Counted from the stretch's first letter, positions 16,706 to 26,005 are shown. The stretch: 43,111 nt of DNA from Spirochaetia bacterium (GCA_029880285.1 JAOUOS010000028.1:1-43111), one strand, 5' to 3'. Notes: generated from the sequence alone by a model not told the origin. Numbers and translations: made by a program.

Positions 16706-16923
16706 ATTTCTCCAGAGGTTTTGTAACTAAAGTTATTTCTTATTTAATAATGTATAATATTTTAAATATTATTGATTTTATTTTCTATTTTGCATATCAT
16801 ATTTTTCTATACAGGTTGTAAACAAGTATACATTTTACCGTTAAAAACATTTTTAAGATACAATTTATATATTGTTAAATTTTGAATGTTCTTAATTTAA
16901 TAACCGATAATATATCAAGATAA

Positions 16924-18090
16924 ATGTCAAAGAAAATTCGTTATTATATTTCATTAGGCGCGGGAAACCATCAAATTCCACTGATTAAAGCAGCCAAAGA
17001 AATTGGATACCATATAATAGGAATAGATCAAGACTTAAATGCTCCGGGTCTTTCTTTATGCGATATAAAAATTGAAGAATCTATTTATAATTATAGAAAA
17101 ATTGCCTATAAAATAGCTTCGCTTGGGGTTGATGGCGATATTTCAGGAGGATTTTGCGCTAGTTATGGCAAGTCGTTACTTTCTTGGGCTTTTTTGACAG
17201 AAAGACTTGGCTTAATAGGATTAAGTCGAACACAAACAGAGCTTTTAATTGATAAACTCTTAGTGAGAAAAAAAATAGATCAGGCAGAGCCAGTACATTC
17301 TTATTTTGGGCAGCCAAAGTTTGTATATTATAAATCTAGGTTAAGGAAGGTAGATTTAGATCTATTAAATTATCCAATTATATTAAAATCTCGTTTTGGT
17401 TTTGCGAAAAAAAATATTTATATTTGCGAAAATTATGATGATTTAAAAAAGTTTATTTCTATTGAAAATTTAAAAAAGATAAATATGTCAGTACATGAAA
17501 TTATTTTTGAAGAAATTATAGAAGGTGATGAAATTATTGTAACAGGCTTAATAAAAGATTTTGAATATAATACAATTTTAATCTCAGGAAAGAAAATATC
17601 TACTCTACCCCCTTTTATAGATTTAGAACACTTCTTCCCATCGCCATATTCTGGTAAATTAAAAGTATTACAAGAAATTCATCAAAAATTAGTCTATATT
17701 CTTGGAATTCAAACAGGTCCCTTGGTAAGCGAATGGAAAATAAAAAATGGAAAATTTTATTTAATTGAACTTAGTCCACAGGTACCCGGAGAATATATCG
17801 GTTCTTTTTTAATACCTCAGTCTATACAATATAATTTTTTTAAAAATTTAGTTAACATTTCAACAGGAAATGAAATTGAACCGGTTAAGTATCCTAAAAA
17901 GCCTAAAAAAACAACCGTAAAATATTGGGATAAAAAAGTTCCTATAGACGTTTGGGATATTAGTAAAGAAAAAGCGGTATTTAGTAAAGTTTTAAATAAT
18001 AACCCTCCCGATATCATTAAAAACAATAATGATCGTTTTGGTGTTATGGGTTTTGTTGAAAAAGGTAAAAAAATTAAACTAGACATTTAA
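16924..18090 (+). CDS. ATP-grasp ligase of unknown substrate
   Basis: The protein has the carboxylate-amine ligase layout. An N-terminal pre-ATP-grasp Rossmann-like part (SLGAGNHQIPLIKAAKEIGY, residues 11-30; then GIDQD) is followed by ATP-grasp motifs: LIDKLLVRKKI, YPIILKSRFGFAKKNIYI (nucleotide-binding strand and loop), EEIIEGDEIIVTGLI and the metal-binding EWKIKNGKFYLIELSPQVPGE. The ligand-binding Glu and the late acidic/Asn-type metal position (IELSPQ, where many enzymes have E-x-N) look partly changed. It could ligate an amino acid or similar amine to a carboxylate, but the substrate is not predictable. Its stop abuts the GTG of an outer-membrane protein gene, so the two are translationally coupled. 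Confidence 0.82.
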   Translation: MSKKIRYYISLGAGNHQIPLIKAAKEIGYHIIGIDQDLNAPGLSLCDIKIEESIYNYRKIAYKIASLGVDGDISGGFCASYGKSLLSWAFLTERLGLIGLSRTQTELLIDKLLVRKKIDQAEPVHSYFGQPKFVYYKSRLRKVDLDLLNYPIILKSRFGFAKKNIYICENYDDLKKFISIENLKKINMSVHEIIFEEIIEGDEIIVTGLIKDFEYNTILISGKKISTLPPFIDLEHFFPSPYSGKLKVLQEIHQKLVYILGIQTGPLVSEWKIKNGKFYLIELSPQVPGEYIGSFLIPQSIQYNFFKNLVNISTGNEIEPVKYPKKPKKTTVKYWDKKVPIDVWDISKEKAVFSKVLNNNPPDIIKNNNDRFGVMGFVEKGKKIKLDI

Positions 18091-19050
18091 GTGAAAAAAA
18101 TATATATATTAATTTATCTATATCTTATAGTTTTTTCAAACGAAGTTTTTGGTTCTAAATTACATGAACTTCGATTAATTTATGTCACTCAAAAAGACAA
18201 TATATCATTTGATATAAATCAAAAGTTATATTACAGTAAAAAAAAAAATATTGCCTTAGTGAGAGAGCATGATTTATTTTTGCCGGTTTTTTTAAATACT
18301 GAAATAGGTTTTAGCTTTTCGTATCTTAATCAAGTTCAGCCAGAAATTACAATTTCAAGAGCCGGTGATATAAAATTATTTTTAAATACAAGACTTGATT
18401 GGGTAAAAAACACTTTTACGATGAATTATTTTTTGGAGTATAATAATGGTAGCGGTCCACAATATACTTCAATAAACGCGCATCCCATGGAATCTTATGG
18501 CTTTCCCGAGATAAGAACCGGATTTTTGTTTTTTAAAAATTTTAATTTCATTTCATTTCATTTAAATTTATTTTATGTGTTTAGAAAAGAGAAAATTATT
18601 AGAGAAAAAAATGAAAATAATGAATTTGTAAGAAAAAGTATAGAAGAGCCTGGTATTACAAATGGCATGACATTAAATATTTTTAGTAAAGATACATATT
18701 ACAGAGTATTTGGTTTTAATTATAGCGATGAAAGAAATTTTTTTTATTACAGATATTTAAGCAATGATAATCTCGAATACCTTCTAGCGGCTAATACAGA
18801 TTTAATTTATCCTTATGTTCCCTTTATTGAATTTACGTTTAATCATGATTTTCAAATTAAAAATAGAAAAGCGCGTTATTATAAATACGCACCGGGCTCC
18901 GGTTATTTTAAATTTCAAGCCGCAGCCGGATTTAAAATACTTCTTGTTGAAGATAGTTTAAGAATTAAATCTTCTTTTTTTATTCCTATTGGTGAATTAA
19001 AAAATGCTTATATATGGGGAACTTCTTTAGGTTTTCAATTTGAATTTTAA
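18091..19050 (+). CDS. Hypothetical outer-membrane beta-barrel protein
   Basis: A signal peptide (IYLYLIVFSNEVFGS) is followed by about 300 residues of alternating hydrophobic and polar residues with many Tyr and Phe, ending in GFQFEF; a C-terminal Phe is typical of outer-membrane barrels. I do not recognise the family. The start is a GTG directly after the upstream TAA, so translation is probably coupled to the ATP-grasp gene. The convergent downstream gene overlaps it by 4 bp. Function unknown; the fixed pairing with an ATP-grasp ligase hints at a small-molecule or surface-modification role, which is speculation. Confidence 0.65.
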   Translation: MKKIYILIYLYLIVFSNEVFGSKLHELRLIYVTQKDNISFDINQKLYYSKKKNIALVREHDLFLPVFLNTEIGFSFSYLNQVQPEITISRAGDIKLFLNTRLDWVKNTFTMNYFLEYNNGSGPQYTSINAHPMESYGFPEIRTGFLFFKNFNFISFHLNLFYVFRKEKIIREKNENNEFVRKSIEEPGITNGMTLNIFSKDTYYRVFGFNYSDERNFFYYRYLSNDNLEYLLAANTDLIYPYVPFIEFTFNHDFQIKNRKARYYKYAPGSGYFKFQAAAGFKILLVEDSLRIKSSFFIPIGELKNAYIWGTSLGFQFEF

Positions 19051-19814
19051 GCAATTTCATTTAATATATCCTGTTCTGATTCTGCGAGCATATCTTCGGC
19101 TGTTTTAGGGTAGGCTTGCTCTAAATAGATTTCACTTAGAATTTCAAATCTTTCATCAATTAATATATTATGCTTTCGACAATTTTCTCTATACCTTTGA
19201 ATTAAATAGTTAACGGTTTCATCTTCAAGAGAATGTTGAATTTTATTTTTATTTAAAAACCTAATACACCAGTTTATATTAAATGTAGTATAATCCCCCA
19301 AAATTTCTAGTGCAGGCATTGTTGGTTCCGTTTTATGAAGTACTTCCATTAAATACAGAGCCTTTCTTATTTCCGTTGGATTATCACGCATTCCCTCTTG
19401 AAATGCTTTACTTGAGGTTTCATACATACCTATTTTAGAGGTATAATAATTTAAAATAGATACCATAAATTGAGGAAAAATATCCATAACTTTTATTACA
19501 TCAATTGGTTCATTTATTTTAGAAAAGTAATTGAATATTTTTTTGTGGTTTTCATTTTTTGGTTGAGGATCATATAATTCAATGTAAAGCAATTTTATCT
19601 CATGGGCAAAACGGCTTTCTTTGGGTATGTAATATTCAATTGTTACAGGTTCAATATAATTATTAATTTCATCTTTTTCTTCAATTGTTGGTTTTATAGA
19701 TAATGATTTAAGTTTACTTATATTATCAGTAACAACTTTTTTGCCTTGTATTCGAGTACGGTGTTTTTTTACTTCTTTAACCGCTTTTTTTGTTAGAATA
19801 TCAAGATATCCCAT
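19047..19814 (-). CDS. Conserved-looking hypothetical cytoplasmic protein
   Basis: This 255-residue protein has no signal peptide or membrane span. The first 50 residues are Lys-rich and basic (KKAVKEVKKHRTRIQGKK), the rest acidic and helical, with a long helical repeat-like region and a strongly acidic C-terminus (ESEQDILNEIA). I recognise no domain or catalytic motif. It lies 72 bp downstream of speE on the same strand, so it may be cotranscribed. It ends inside the stop region of the convergent barrel gene. Confidence 0.6.
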   Translation of the reverse strand: MGYLDILTKKAVKEVKKHRTRIQGKKVVTDNISKLKSLSIKPTIEEKDEINNYIEPVTIEYYIPKESRFAHEIKLLYIELYDPQPKNENHKKIFNYFSKINEPIDVIKVMDIFPQFMVSILNYYTSKIGMYETSSKAFQEGMRDNPTEIRKALYLMEVLHKTEPTMPALEILGDYTTFNINWCIRFLNKNKIQHSLEDETVNYLIQRYRENCRKHNILIDERFEILSEIYLEQAYPKTAEDMLAESEQDILNEIA

Positions 19815-19886
19815 ATTTAGTTATCGGATTTATTTTGCATTGATCTGAATTTTAATGTATTTTATAATTTATAAATATTCAATTAT

Positions 19887-20834
19887 TTACTTACAAATAT
19901 AAAATGTATCTAAATCTTTCTCTATATTCAAGTGGGTACCAGACAAAATTGGTGATTTTTCTTCTTTTATTATTTCATTTATATATTGAGGCATTGCCAT
20001 AACAGAAAAATGAGTATTTTCATTATAAAATTTTAAGTTTTGTATATTATGATTTTTTAATCTTGATATTATCGTTTCTTTTGTAATATCAGTTACATTT
20101 GTATTGTTGCTGGCCGCAGCAAATCCCCATAGAGAACCGTACATGGGTACATAATTAACCATTGGTGTTACGTATTTAAAAATGCTTTTTAAAGTCCAGT
20201 ATATTCTCGCGAATACCTCTGGTCGGCTTATAGGCGATTCTATATGCAAGCTTAGAACACCCTGTGCACTCAGTTTTTTTGAAACCGTTTGATAAAACTC
20301 TTTGGTATAGAGTTCCGTAGAAGGACCAAACGGGTCAGTTAGATCTAATAGTATTTGATCGAAACTTTCATTTGTATTTTGAATATATTTAATTCCGTCT
20401 TCAAAACGTAGTTCTAATTTGCTAGAATCAAAAGCTCCATTTGATATATTCGGTATATATTCTTTTGACGCAGTAACAACATCTTCGTCTAATTCAACCA
20501 TAACTACTTTTTCTAAATTTGGGTACTTTAATAATTCTTCTATGGCCCCCCCATCTCCGCCGCCTATTACCAGAGCTTTTTTAGATCCATTAATTGCAAT
20601 TCCTGGAACATGAGCTAATAATTCATGGTATAAAAATTCGTCTTTTTCTGAGGTTTGAAATACTCCATCTAACCTTAAAATTTTGCCAAACATAGGTATA
20701 TCGAAAATTTCTAAATTTTGATATTTTGTTTTTTTCTCATAAATTATATTAGAAGTTTTAAAATAGTAACCCATATCAGAATTTAATGGCTCTACTAAAT
20801 AATTTTTTAGAATATTATTGCTTTTGTTTTCCAT
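19887..20834 (-). CDS. speE: Spermidine synthase (polyamine aminopropyltransferase)
   Basis: The enzyme transfers an aminopropyl group from decarboxylated SAM to putrescine. Seen are the N-terminal beta domain ending LRLDGVFQTSEKDEFLYHE (residues 53-71), the nucleotide-binding GGGDGGAIEELLKYP (from 91), VELDEDVV, and the catalytic aspartate loop LLDLTDPFGPSTELY (D163, D166). The family tail around PMVNYVPMYGSLWGFA is present. At 315 residues it is slightly longer than usual because of a C-terminal extension. No speD or arginine/ornithine decarboxylase lies nearby, so the source of decarboxylated SAM is elsewhere. Confidence 0.93.
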   Translation of the reverse strand: MENKSNNILKNYLVEPLNSDMGYYFKTSNIIYEKKTKYQNLEIFDIPMFGKILRLDGVFQTSEKDEFLYHELLAHVPGIAINGSKKALVIGGGDGGAIEELLKYPNLEKVVMVELDEDVVTASKEYIPNISNGAFDSSKLELRFEDGIKYIQNTNESFDQILLDLTDPFGPSTELYTKEFYQTVSKKLSAQGVLSLHIESPISRPEVFARIYWTLKSIFKYVTPMVNYVPMYGSLWGFAAASNNTNVTDITKETIISRLKNHNIQNLKFYNENTHFSVMAMPQYINEIIKEEKSPILSGTHLNIEKDLDTFYICK

Positions 20835-20957
20835 TTTTCTTTGTCATATTTTATTTTTTTAACATTTTGACGAGTTTTTTTAAGTGAATAATGCCGATAA
20901 TTATTACAAAGCTATGATTTTTTTTAATAAAAAAATTAAAATTTTGTTGTTTTTTTT

Positions 20958-20986
20958 TTGACTTTTGCGTCTATATATTATATATA
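20958..20986 (+). promoter_or_regulatory. Sigma-70 type promoter
   Basis: TTGACT (20958-20963), a 17-bp spacer and TATATA (20981-20986) lie 21 bp before the start codon at 21008, leaving a short leader with AGGTG as ribosome site. The preceding T-run (20948-20959) could act as an UP-like element. Confidence 0.65.
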
Positions 20987-21007
20987 TCTTTTATTAGGTG
21001 AAAAAGA

Positions 21008-21523
21008 ATGAAAGTATTTAAATATAAAATAAATATCTTTTTTTTAATGGTTATATTCATGTGTTTACCATTAAATAATTTAATAGCTAAAGACGTTTTT
21101 ACAGATCTTATGAAAGAAAGTGTGGCAACTTTTTGGGATGCAGCAAAACTTATTTATCATTCTTTTAACCCTATTGAATATATTAAAAACAGAGAGTTTG
21201 AAAAAGAGCGCGAAAATAATCTTTCAGAAAATCAAAAAAATAATTTATCTGTTGATGAAGTAAAAAAATATTTATTGGAACAGGGTTTTGAAATTCCTAC
21301 CGATAACCAGCCAATTACCAGAAAACAATTTGCTAAAACACTTTTAACAAGATTTGAATTGCCTACAAGTTTATTTACTGATATTTTTGGTACAGATAAT
21401 ATGTACTTTTCTGATGCTATTAAACTTGGTATTTTTTCTTCAAATTTAAACGGCAATGAAAGTATTACTACTCGTGAATTGTTGCAAAGTTTTATTCGAG
21501 CTGAAAATATTTCTATAAAATAA
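21008..21523 (+). CDS. Secreted protein with SLH-like C-terminal motif, hypothetical
   Basis: The N-terminus is a signal peptide (FFLMVIFMCLPLNNLIAKD). The middle is charged and helical. The C-terminal 70 residues resemble one S-layer-homology repeat in rhythm: ITRKQFAKTLLTRFELP, YFSDAIKLGIFSSNLNGNESITTRELLQSFI, that is a T-R-x-x-hydrophobic helix, an F-S-D-A motif and a second TR-x-E helix. This would suit binding to the cell wall or another envelope polymer, but a single degenerate repeat is weak evidence. It has its own promoter and terminator, so it is a one-gene unit. Confidence 0.65.
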   Translation: MKVFKYKINIFFLMVIFMCLPLNNLIAKDVFTDLMKESVATFWDAAKLIYHSFNPIEYIKNREFEKERENNLSENQKNNLSVDEVKKYLLEQGFEIPTDNQPITRKQFAKTLLTRFELPTSLFTDIFGTDNMYFSDAIKLGIFSSNLNGNESITTRELLQSFIRAENISIK

Positions 21524-21543
21524 ATTTTTATAGAAATATTTTC
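21503..21543. terminator. Bidirectional terminator with 18-bp perfect stem
   Basis: The arms 21503-21520 and 21526-21543 are perfectly complementary over 18 bp around a 5-nt TAAAT loop. The left arm includes the last codons of the SLH-like gene, and the hairpin sits between this gene and the convergent trxA. It is AT-rich with internal T-runs on both strands, so it probably ends transcription from both sides. Confidence 0.65.
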
Positions 21544-21556
21544 AAAATTTAATTAA

Positions 21557-21871
21557 CTAAAAATGTTTTTCTACTAAATTTGCGTAGTGTTCTTTAGGCG
21601 CAGCTCCTATAGCTCTGTCTACTAGTTCTCCATTTTTAAATATAATTAATGTAGGTATCGAAGTTACAGCAAATTTTTGCGCCGTAACAGGATTTTCGTC
21701 CACATTTAATTTTAATATTTTCATTTTATCACCCATTTCTTGAGATAATTCATCAAGAACGGGAGTCACCATGCGACAGGGTGCGCACCATGGCGCCCAA
21801 AAATCGACCATAACAACACCATCTTTTGTCGCCTCATCAAATTCATTATCTGTTACTTCTTGAAGACTCAT
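21557..21871 (-). CDS. trxA: Thioredoxin
   Basis: This is a general cytoplasmic disulfide reductase. The active site is WCAPC (C29 and C32) in MVDFWAPWCAPCRMVTPVLDE-type context, with the buried Asp of VMVDFW, the cis-proline TSIPTL and the C-terminal GAAPKEHY helix. At 104 residues it is a single thioredoxin domain with no signal peptide. A GGAGAG ribosome site lies directly upstream. It stands alone, converging on the SLH-like gene. Confidence 0.95.
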   Translation of the reverse strand: MSLQEVTDNEFDEATKDGVVMVDFWAPWCAPCRMVTPVLDELSQEMGDKMKILKLNVDENPVTAQKFAVTSIPTLIIFKNGELVDRAIGAAPKEHYANLVEKHF

Positions 21872-21976
21872 TTTCTCTCCTATGATTATTTAATTGATAC
21901 TTAAGTATATTAAGATAATCTAAAGTTGACAAAAAAATATAAATTTTTTATTTTTTTTTCAGTTGATTTAATTTAT

Positions 21977-23281
21977 TTAGGGTAGTATTGTATTGGAATT
22001 ATTATCAATTTCTATGTCACCCTGCAAAATTGGCTGGGTTATAGTGTCATCATCATTAGCAGGTAAAATTGTATATTCTAATTCAACAGGTTCATTTGAG
22101 GAATTTGTTTTAAAAATTGCTGGTTCTTTGGATATTTCTATTGATTTTTCATTATCTTTTGTTTGAGAATTAACAATATTTTCAGGTTCCATGATTAATT
22201 CACTTTTATCATGTGTTAGATTTTCTTTATCTATAAGAAATCTTCTTATTTCTTCTTCCCATTCTTTAGCTGTTAATGCCTCTTTAGTGTTAGGAAATTT
22301 TATTTGTGCTTCAGAAAAAATGGATGATGCTTTCTTATATTCTTTTTGTCTAAAAAATAATTCTCCTTTTAATAAAAGTGCCTGTGGATTATATGTATTA
22401 ATATTATTATTAAGCAGTTCTTCTAATGCTGCTAATGCTTCATTATAATTTTTTTGGTCCAATAATATTTTAGAAGTTAAATATAAACTTTTTTCATTTT
22501 CTTCGGTATTTTTAAATTTTTTAGTTAACAGTGAAAAATAATTAATAGCTTCGCTATATTCTTTATGCTGGTATAATTTATTTCCCGCTTCGAAAATTTC
22601 TTGACGGTATTGTTTTAGAATTTCAGAAATTTGAGGATCTATATCAGAATAAAAAGCTAAATAATTTTCATATACCATATAGGCTTCATTATTTTTTCCA
22701 AGATCTATTAAAACGCGCGCTAAATTAAGTTGTGCTTCTTTTGATCTAGAATATTCTACAAGGGCGATTCTAAAGTTTCTTTCAGATGAATTTAAATCTC
22801 CAATTTTTTTATAATATTTTCCCAATTCATTATAAACTTCAGAACGCAGCTGTGGATTTTTTGTGCTTGATAGTAATGACATAAATCCATTTAATCCCTC
22901 GTCAGCATATGATTGCATAATCTTTATTTTAGAAATTTTAAATTTAATTTTTTCAGTCATATCAATGTCAGTGTTAAAGTTTTTTAGTTCCTGATATTTT
23001 TTTAAGGCTGCCTCATGAAGCCCCATTTTCTCATAAGCTTCACCCAAATAATACAGCGCGTCTTTAGCGTGTGGGGTTTTAGAAAAACTAGAAATAATTT
23101 TAGAAAATTTTTCTACAGCTATTTTTAAACTCTCTTTTGAAGATTGCTCTAAATATAATTTACCAGTGGATAATAAAGCTTTTGCTTCACGTGTGGGACT
23201 TAAGTATTCTTTGTTTATTGTAAAAAAACCTAATGATACACCAATAATGATAAATCCTGTTAATATATATAAATTTCTCAT
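21977..23281 (-). CDS. TPR-repeat protein with N-terminal membrane anchor
   Basis: Residues 6-22 form a membrane anchor or uncleaved signal (LTGFIIIGVSLGFFTIN). About nine helical hairpins of TPR/Sel1-like or outer-membrane-lipoprotein-assembly (BamD/YbgF-like) type then cover residues 30-365 (PHAKDALYYLGEAYEKMGLHEAALKKYQEL, NEAYMVYENYLAFY, LLKGELFFRQKEYKKASSIFSEAQIKFPNT, given here as separate segments). The last 70 residues are acidic and low-complexity, ending in a stretch of Asp/Asn. It overlaps the FN3 gene by 4 bp (ATGA), so the two are coupled and probably act together as an envelope scaffold. Confidence 0.8.
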   Translation of the reverse strand: MRNLYILTGFIIIGVSLGFFTINKEYLSPTREAKALLSTGKLYLEQSSKESLKIAVEKFSKIISSFSKTPHAKDALYYLGEAYEKMGLHEAALKKYQELKNFNTDIDMTEKIKFKISKIKIMQSYADEGLNGFMSLLSSTKNPQLRSEVYNELGKYYKKIGDLNSSERNFRIALVEYSRSKEAQLNLARVLIDLGKNNEAYMVYENYLAFYSDIDPQISEILKQYRQEIFEAGNKLYQHKEYSEAINYFSLLTKKFKNTEENEKSLYLTSKILLDQKNYNEALAALEELLNNNINTYNPQALLLKGELFFRQKEYKKASSIFSEAQIKFPNTKEALTAKEWEEEIRRFLIDKENLTHDKSELIMEPENIVNSQTKDNEKSIEISKEPAIFKTNSSNEPVELEYTILPANDDDTITQPILQGDIEIDNNSNTILP

Positions 23282-25197
23282 TTAATGTGCTCCAATATTC
23301 TTTCGTACCAAAATTTTGCCCGTTGCTTATAGGCTTTTACAACCAAAGGATTAACCAAATAATCTAAAGCAGATTCATATTTAGACAATTGATAATGAGA
23401 CAATCCTAAGTAAAATAAGGCTTTGGCCCTAATTTCTTCTTTAGGGTGTTTTTCATATTTTTTTAGTTGAATTATAGCTTCATTGTATTCAGCATTTAAA
23501 TATGTTTCTTGAATTGTTTTATTAATGTCACTATCAGAATCTACGCTTGTCTTTATTTTTTCTTTTATTTCTTTTATTTTATGTGATTTCTCTTCATTTG
23601 CGTAAATTAATCCCTTTTCTAAAGACGGTTCTATTTCTTTTTCTATAAGAGTAAAGAAAACAGGCCCTGTTACATTTTCACCTTGTATAAAATCGTTTGG
23701 TGCTAATCCTTTAGAAGTTTCTACAAATAAAGCATAATGATAATTCCCATTTTTTACCGGTAAATCTTCATAAAGTGATTCTGTAACAGGAACTCGGGCT
23801 ATCATTTCGCCTTCAACAATATCTCTTAAAGTAATAGGTTGTCTTTCGAATCTATAAATTCTGATTTTAGATTTTTGACCAATTGTTTGATATTTTTTTG
23901 ATATTCTCCATGATAATAGTATAATATCTTTTCTTAAAAAAGATTTAATACTGCTGAAAACTTCACCTTTGTCTTCAAATTCAGGAACCGTAGGTAAAGC
24001 TATATAGGGCATTGGTTCTGGCATATATGGTTGTTCAGGTATAAATTCAGAAGCTTGTTGTAACCCTTGTATAGTAACGGGCATAGTTGTCACATTTTGT
24101 GAAGCTAAAAAAGTTTTACTGGTTTTTCCCATTGAATCTCGGCTTACCAAAGCATAAAAGTACGTTCCCGCAGGCAAATTTTTATCATGAAAATTTTGTA
24201 CTCCTATTGGAACTTGCGCGATAATTTTAGCGCTTTGTAAATCCTGTTCACCTGATATCATTCTATCAGATCTGTATAACATATAGGAATATTGACCGTA
24301 TTGAGAAAAAGAAGCGTCATTCCATGTTATTTTAACCGAATTCGGGTCAAAAATTACCGCCTGAAGATAACGGGCAACAGGAATATCTGTTCTGTTAAAT
24401 ACAATTCCGGTTTGAGTAAATGATTGATTTGCTGTAAGATTTTTATCTTCTGCTCCATCTGAAGAACGTGCGGTTACCCCATAATAATAGGTACCATTTT
24501 GCATGAGAGTTCGGTCTACAAAAAATTCTGAACCGTCAGTTATTACAGCTATTCTAATCGCGCTGTCAACTCTTCTTGCGTCAGTTATTGGCTGTATGTC
24601 TCTATATACAATATAAGTAACAGCCGGATAATTTACGCCTTTCCATGATATGCGTACAGCTTCAGGTTCTATTAATTGAGCGTAAATTAGTGATACCTGA
24701 GGCGGGGCTTTTTTTTGTTCTGCCGATAAAGCAGATGAAGAGGACGACTCACCCGATATATATACAGGGTGGTTAGTGAAGTTTTCATCTGCGTATAAAA
24801 ATAATTTTCTTTGACTTATTTGACTTTTACTTGCGATAGCATAAAAAAATTTACCAGGTCGTAAGTTTTTATCTAAATAAAAAGATTGATCAGCTGAAAC
24901 CACTGCTACAGATTCTGCCATTAACATAAGATCTAGGGTTGATATAGGTACAGTTGATCTCGCTATTATATATTCTCCTTTTTCAGCGGGTGGATGCCAT
25001 GATATTCGAACATTTCTCTCTTTAGGGTCTAATACATCTGCCTTAATACCTTTAACAACAAAATCTAACATCTCCTGCGTTTGCGCACCGATTGCTTTTT
25101 CAGTGCCCAATGAATCTGGTGTAATAAATTGTGCCCCTAAAAAATTTGGCATATTTATACATAAAATTAGCAGTAGAAATTTTGTGATTTTTTTCAT
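23278..25197 (-). CDS. Secreted FN3-repeat protein with C-terminal TPR
   Basis: After a signal peptide (LLLILCINMPNFLGAQ) there are four fibronectin-type-III-like domains, each with the pattern of a W in strand B and YxxYR in strand C: about residues 45-140 (VRISWHPP), 165-270 (VRISWKGVNYPAVTYIVYR), 280-380 (VKITWNDASF, YSYMLYR) and 420-520 (IILLSWRISK). A TPR-like pair of helices closes the protein (about 570-639: LNAEYNEAIIQLKKYE, ALFYLGLSHYQLSKYESALDYL). The C-terminal TPR probably meets the coupled TPR protein encoded next. Extracytoplasmic structural or adhesion roles are plausible; no enzyme motif is seen. Confidence 0.8.
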   Translation of the reverse strand: MKKITKFLLLILCINMPNFLGAQFITPDSLGTEKAIGAQTQEMLDFVVKGIKADVLDPKERNVRISWHPPAEKGEYIIARSTVPISTLDLMLMAESVAVVSADQSFYLDKNLRPGKFFYAIASKSQISQRKLFLYADENFTNHPVYISGESSSSSALSAEQKKAPPQVSLIYAQLIEPEAVRISWKGVNYPAVTYIVYRDIQPITDARRVDSAIRIAVITDGSEFFVDRTLMQNGTYYYGVTARSSDGAEDKNLTANQSFTQTGIVFNRTDIPVARYLQAVIFDPNSVKITWNDASFSQYGQYSYMLYRSDRMISGEQDLQSAKIIAQVPIGVQNFHDKNLPAGTYFYALVSRDSMGKTSKTFLASQNVTTMPVTIQGLQQASEFIPEQPYMPEPMPYIALPTVPEFEDKGEVFSSIKSFLRKDIILLSWRISKKYQTIGQKSKIRIYRFERQPITLRDIVEGEMIARVPVTESLYEDLPVKNGNYHYALFVETSKGLAPNDFIQGENVTGPVFFTLIEKEIEPSLEKGLIYANEEKSHKIKEIKEKIKTSVDSDSDINKTIQETYLNAEYNEAIIQLKKYEKHPKEEIRAKALFYLGLSHYQLSKYESALDYLVNPLVVKAYKQRAKFWYERILEHIK

Positions 25198-25271
25198 TTT
25201 ATAACCCCGTAAAAAATATCTGTATTTTTTTGCCTTATATTTATTTTTCGGTAAATAATTGAAGATGTTGT

Positions 25272-25302
25272 AGTATAAAATATCGATTAATTATTTTATA
25301 CT
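25272..25302. repeat. 11-bp perfect inverted repeat upstream of the FN3-TPR operon
   Basis: AGTATAAAATA (25272-25282) and TATTTTATACT (25292-25302) flank a 9-nt spacer, 75 bp before the FN3 start codon and 25 bp after the dcd stop. On the minus strand no T-run follows, so an operator or a non-canonical terminator for dcd are both possible. Confidence 0.45.
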
Positions 25303-25326
25303 GTAAGAAAATTTTTTTGTTTATAT

Positions 25327-25845
25327 TTATTCAAAATCTTTATATAGCATACTTGGCTGAATACTTCTATTATTTTGGTATTTGCCGCTTTTATAATCTT
25401 CATAATCGCCTTCAACCGTATGATAAAAAATTTGACAGATTCCTATTTTAGGATAAATAGTTATCGGTTGAATAGCAAAAATTTCAAGTGTCCAGTAGCC
25501 TTTGAAACCAATATCTCCAAACCCTGCTGTTACATGAACAAAAAGACCTAATCTTCCTATACTGCTTCTTCCTTCTAGCATGGGAACTAAATTATTAGTT
25601 TCTGTATATTCTCTTGTTCTGCCCAGATAAAGTTTATTGGCTTCAAGCGTAAAGCCTTCTGGCGGAATGGTTATTTGCTTCGTAGGGTTTGGAATTTTCA
25701 TGTCAAGAGGGCTACTAGTGTAAGTTAATAGCTCATCGTGCAATGTAAGATTGTATGAATTAGGATTTATTTTTTTAGGATCAAATGGATCTATAATAAT
25801 ATCTTTACCTAAACGTTTATTGATTTCTATGCCTGATAATATCAT
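25327..25845 (-). CDS. dcd: dCTP deaminase
   Basis: The enzyme deaminates dCTP to dUTP for thymidylate supply. Family marks are the N-terminal ILSGIEINKRL, PNSYNLTLHDEL, LGRTREYTE, the nucleotide-binding EGRSSIGRLGLFVHVTAGFGD (catalytic-site Arg93 and Ser94-Ser95) and the catalytic Glu in GYWTLEIFA (E121). The C-terminal YQNNRSIQPS matches the closing segment of trimeric Dcd. At 172 residues it is normal length. Sequence alone does not tell whether it is mono-functional or also hydrolyses dUTP. It is divergent from clpP across 221 bp. Confidence 0.93.
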   Translation of the reverse strand: MILSGIEINKRLGKDIIIDPFDPKKINPNSYNLTLHDELLTYTSSPLDMKIPNPTKQITIPPEGFTLEANKLYLGRTREYTETNNLVPMLEGRSSIGRLGLFVHVTAGFGDIGFKGYWTLEIFAIQPITIYPKIGICQIFYHTVEGDYEDYKSGKYQNNRSIQPSMLYKDFE

Positions 25846-26005
25846 ATTGTCTCAATTTAGCATTGAGAGTAATTGTCAATCTTTTGCTTTTGTTTTTTTA
25901 AGAAATTTAAAAAATCATCTCAAAAGCTTGACCGACAGAATAAGTTTATCTTTTTGTCGATTATTCATATAAAAAATTGTATATTTATTTATAATGTAAT
26001 ATTTA

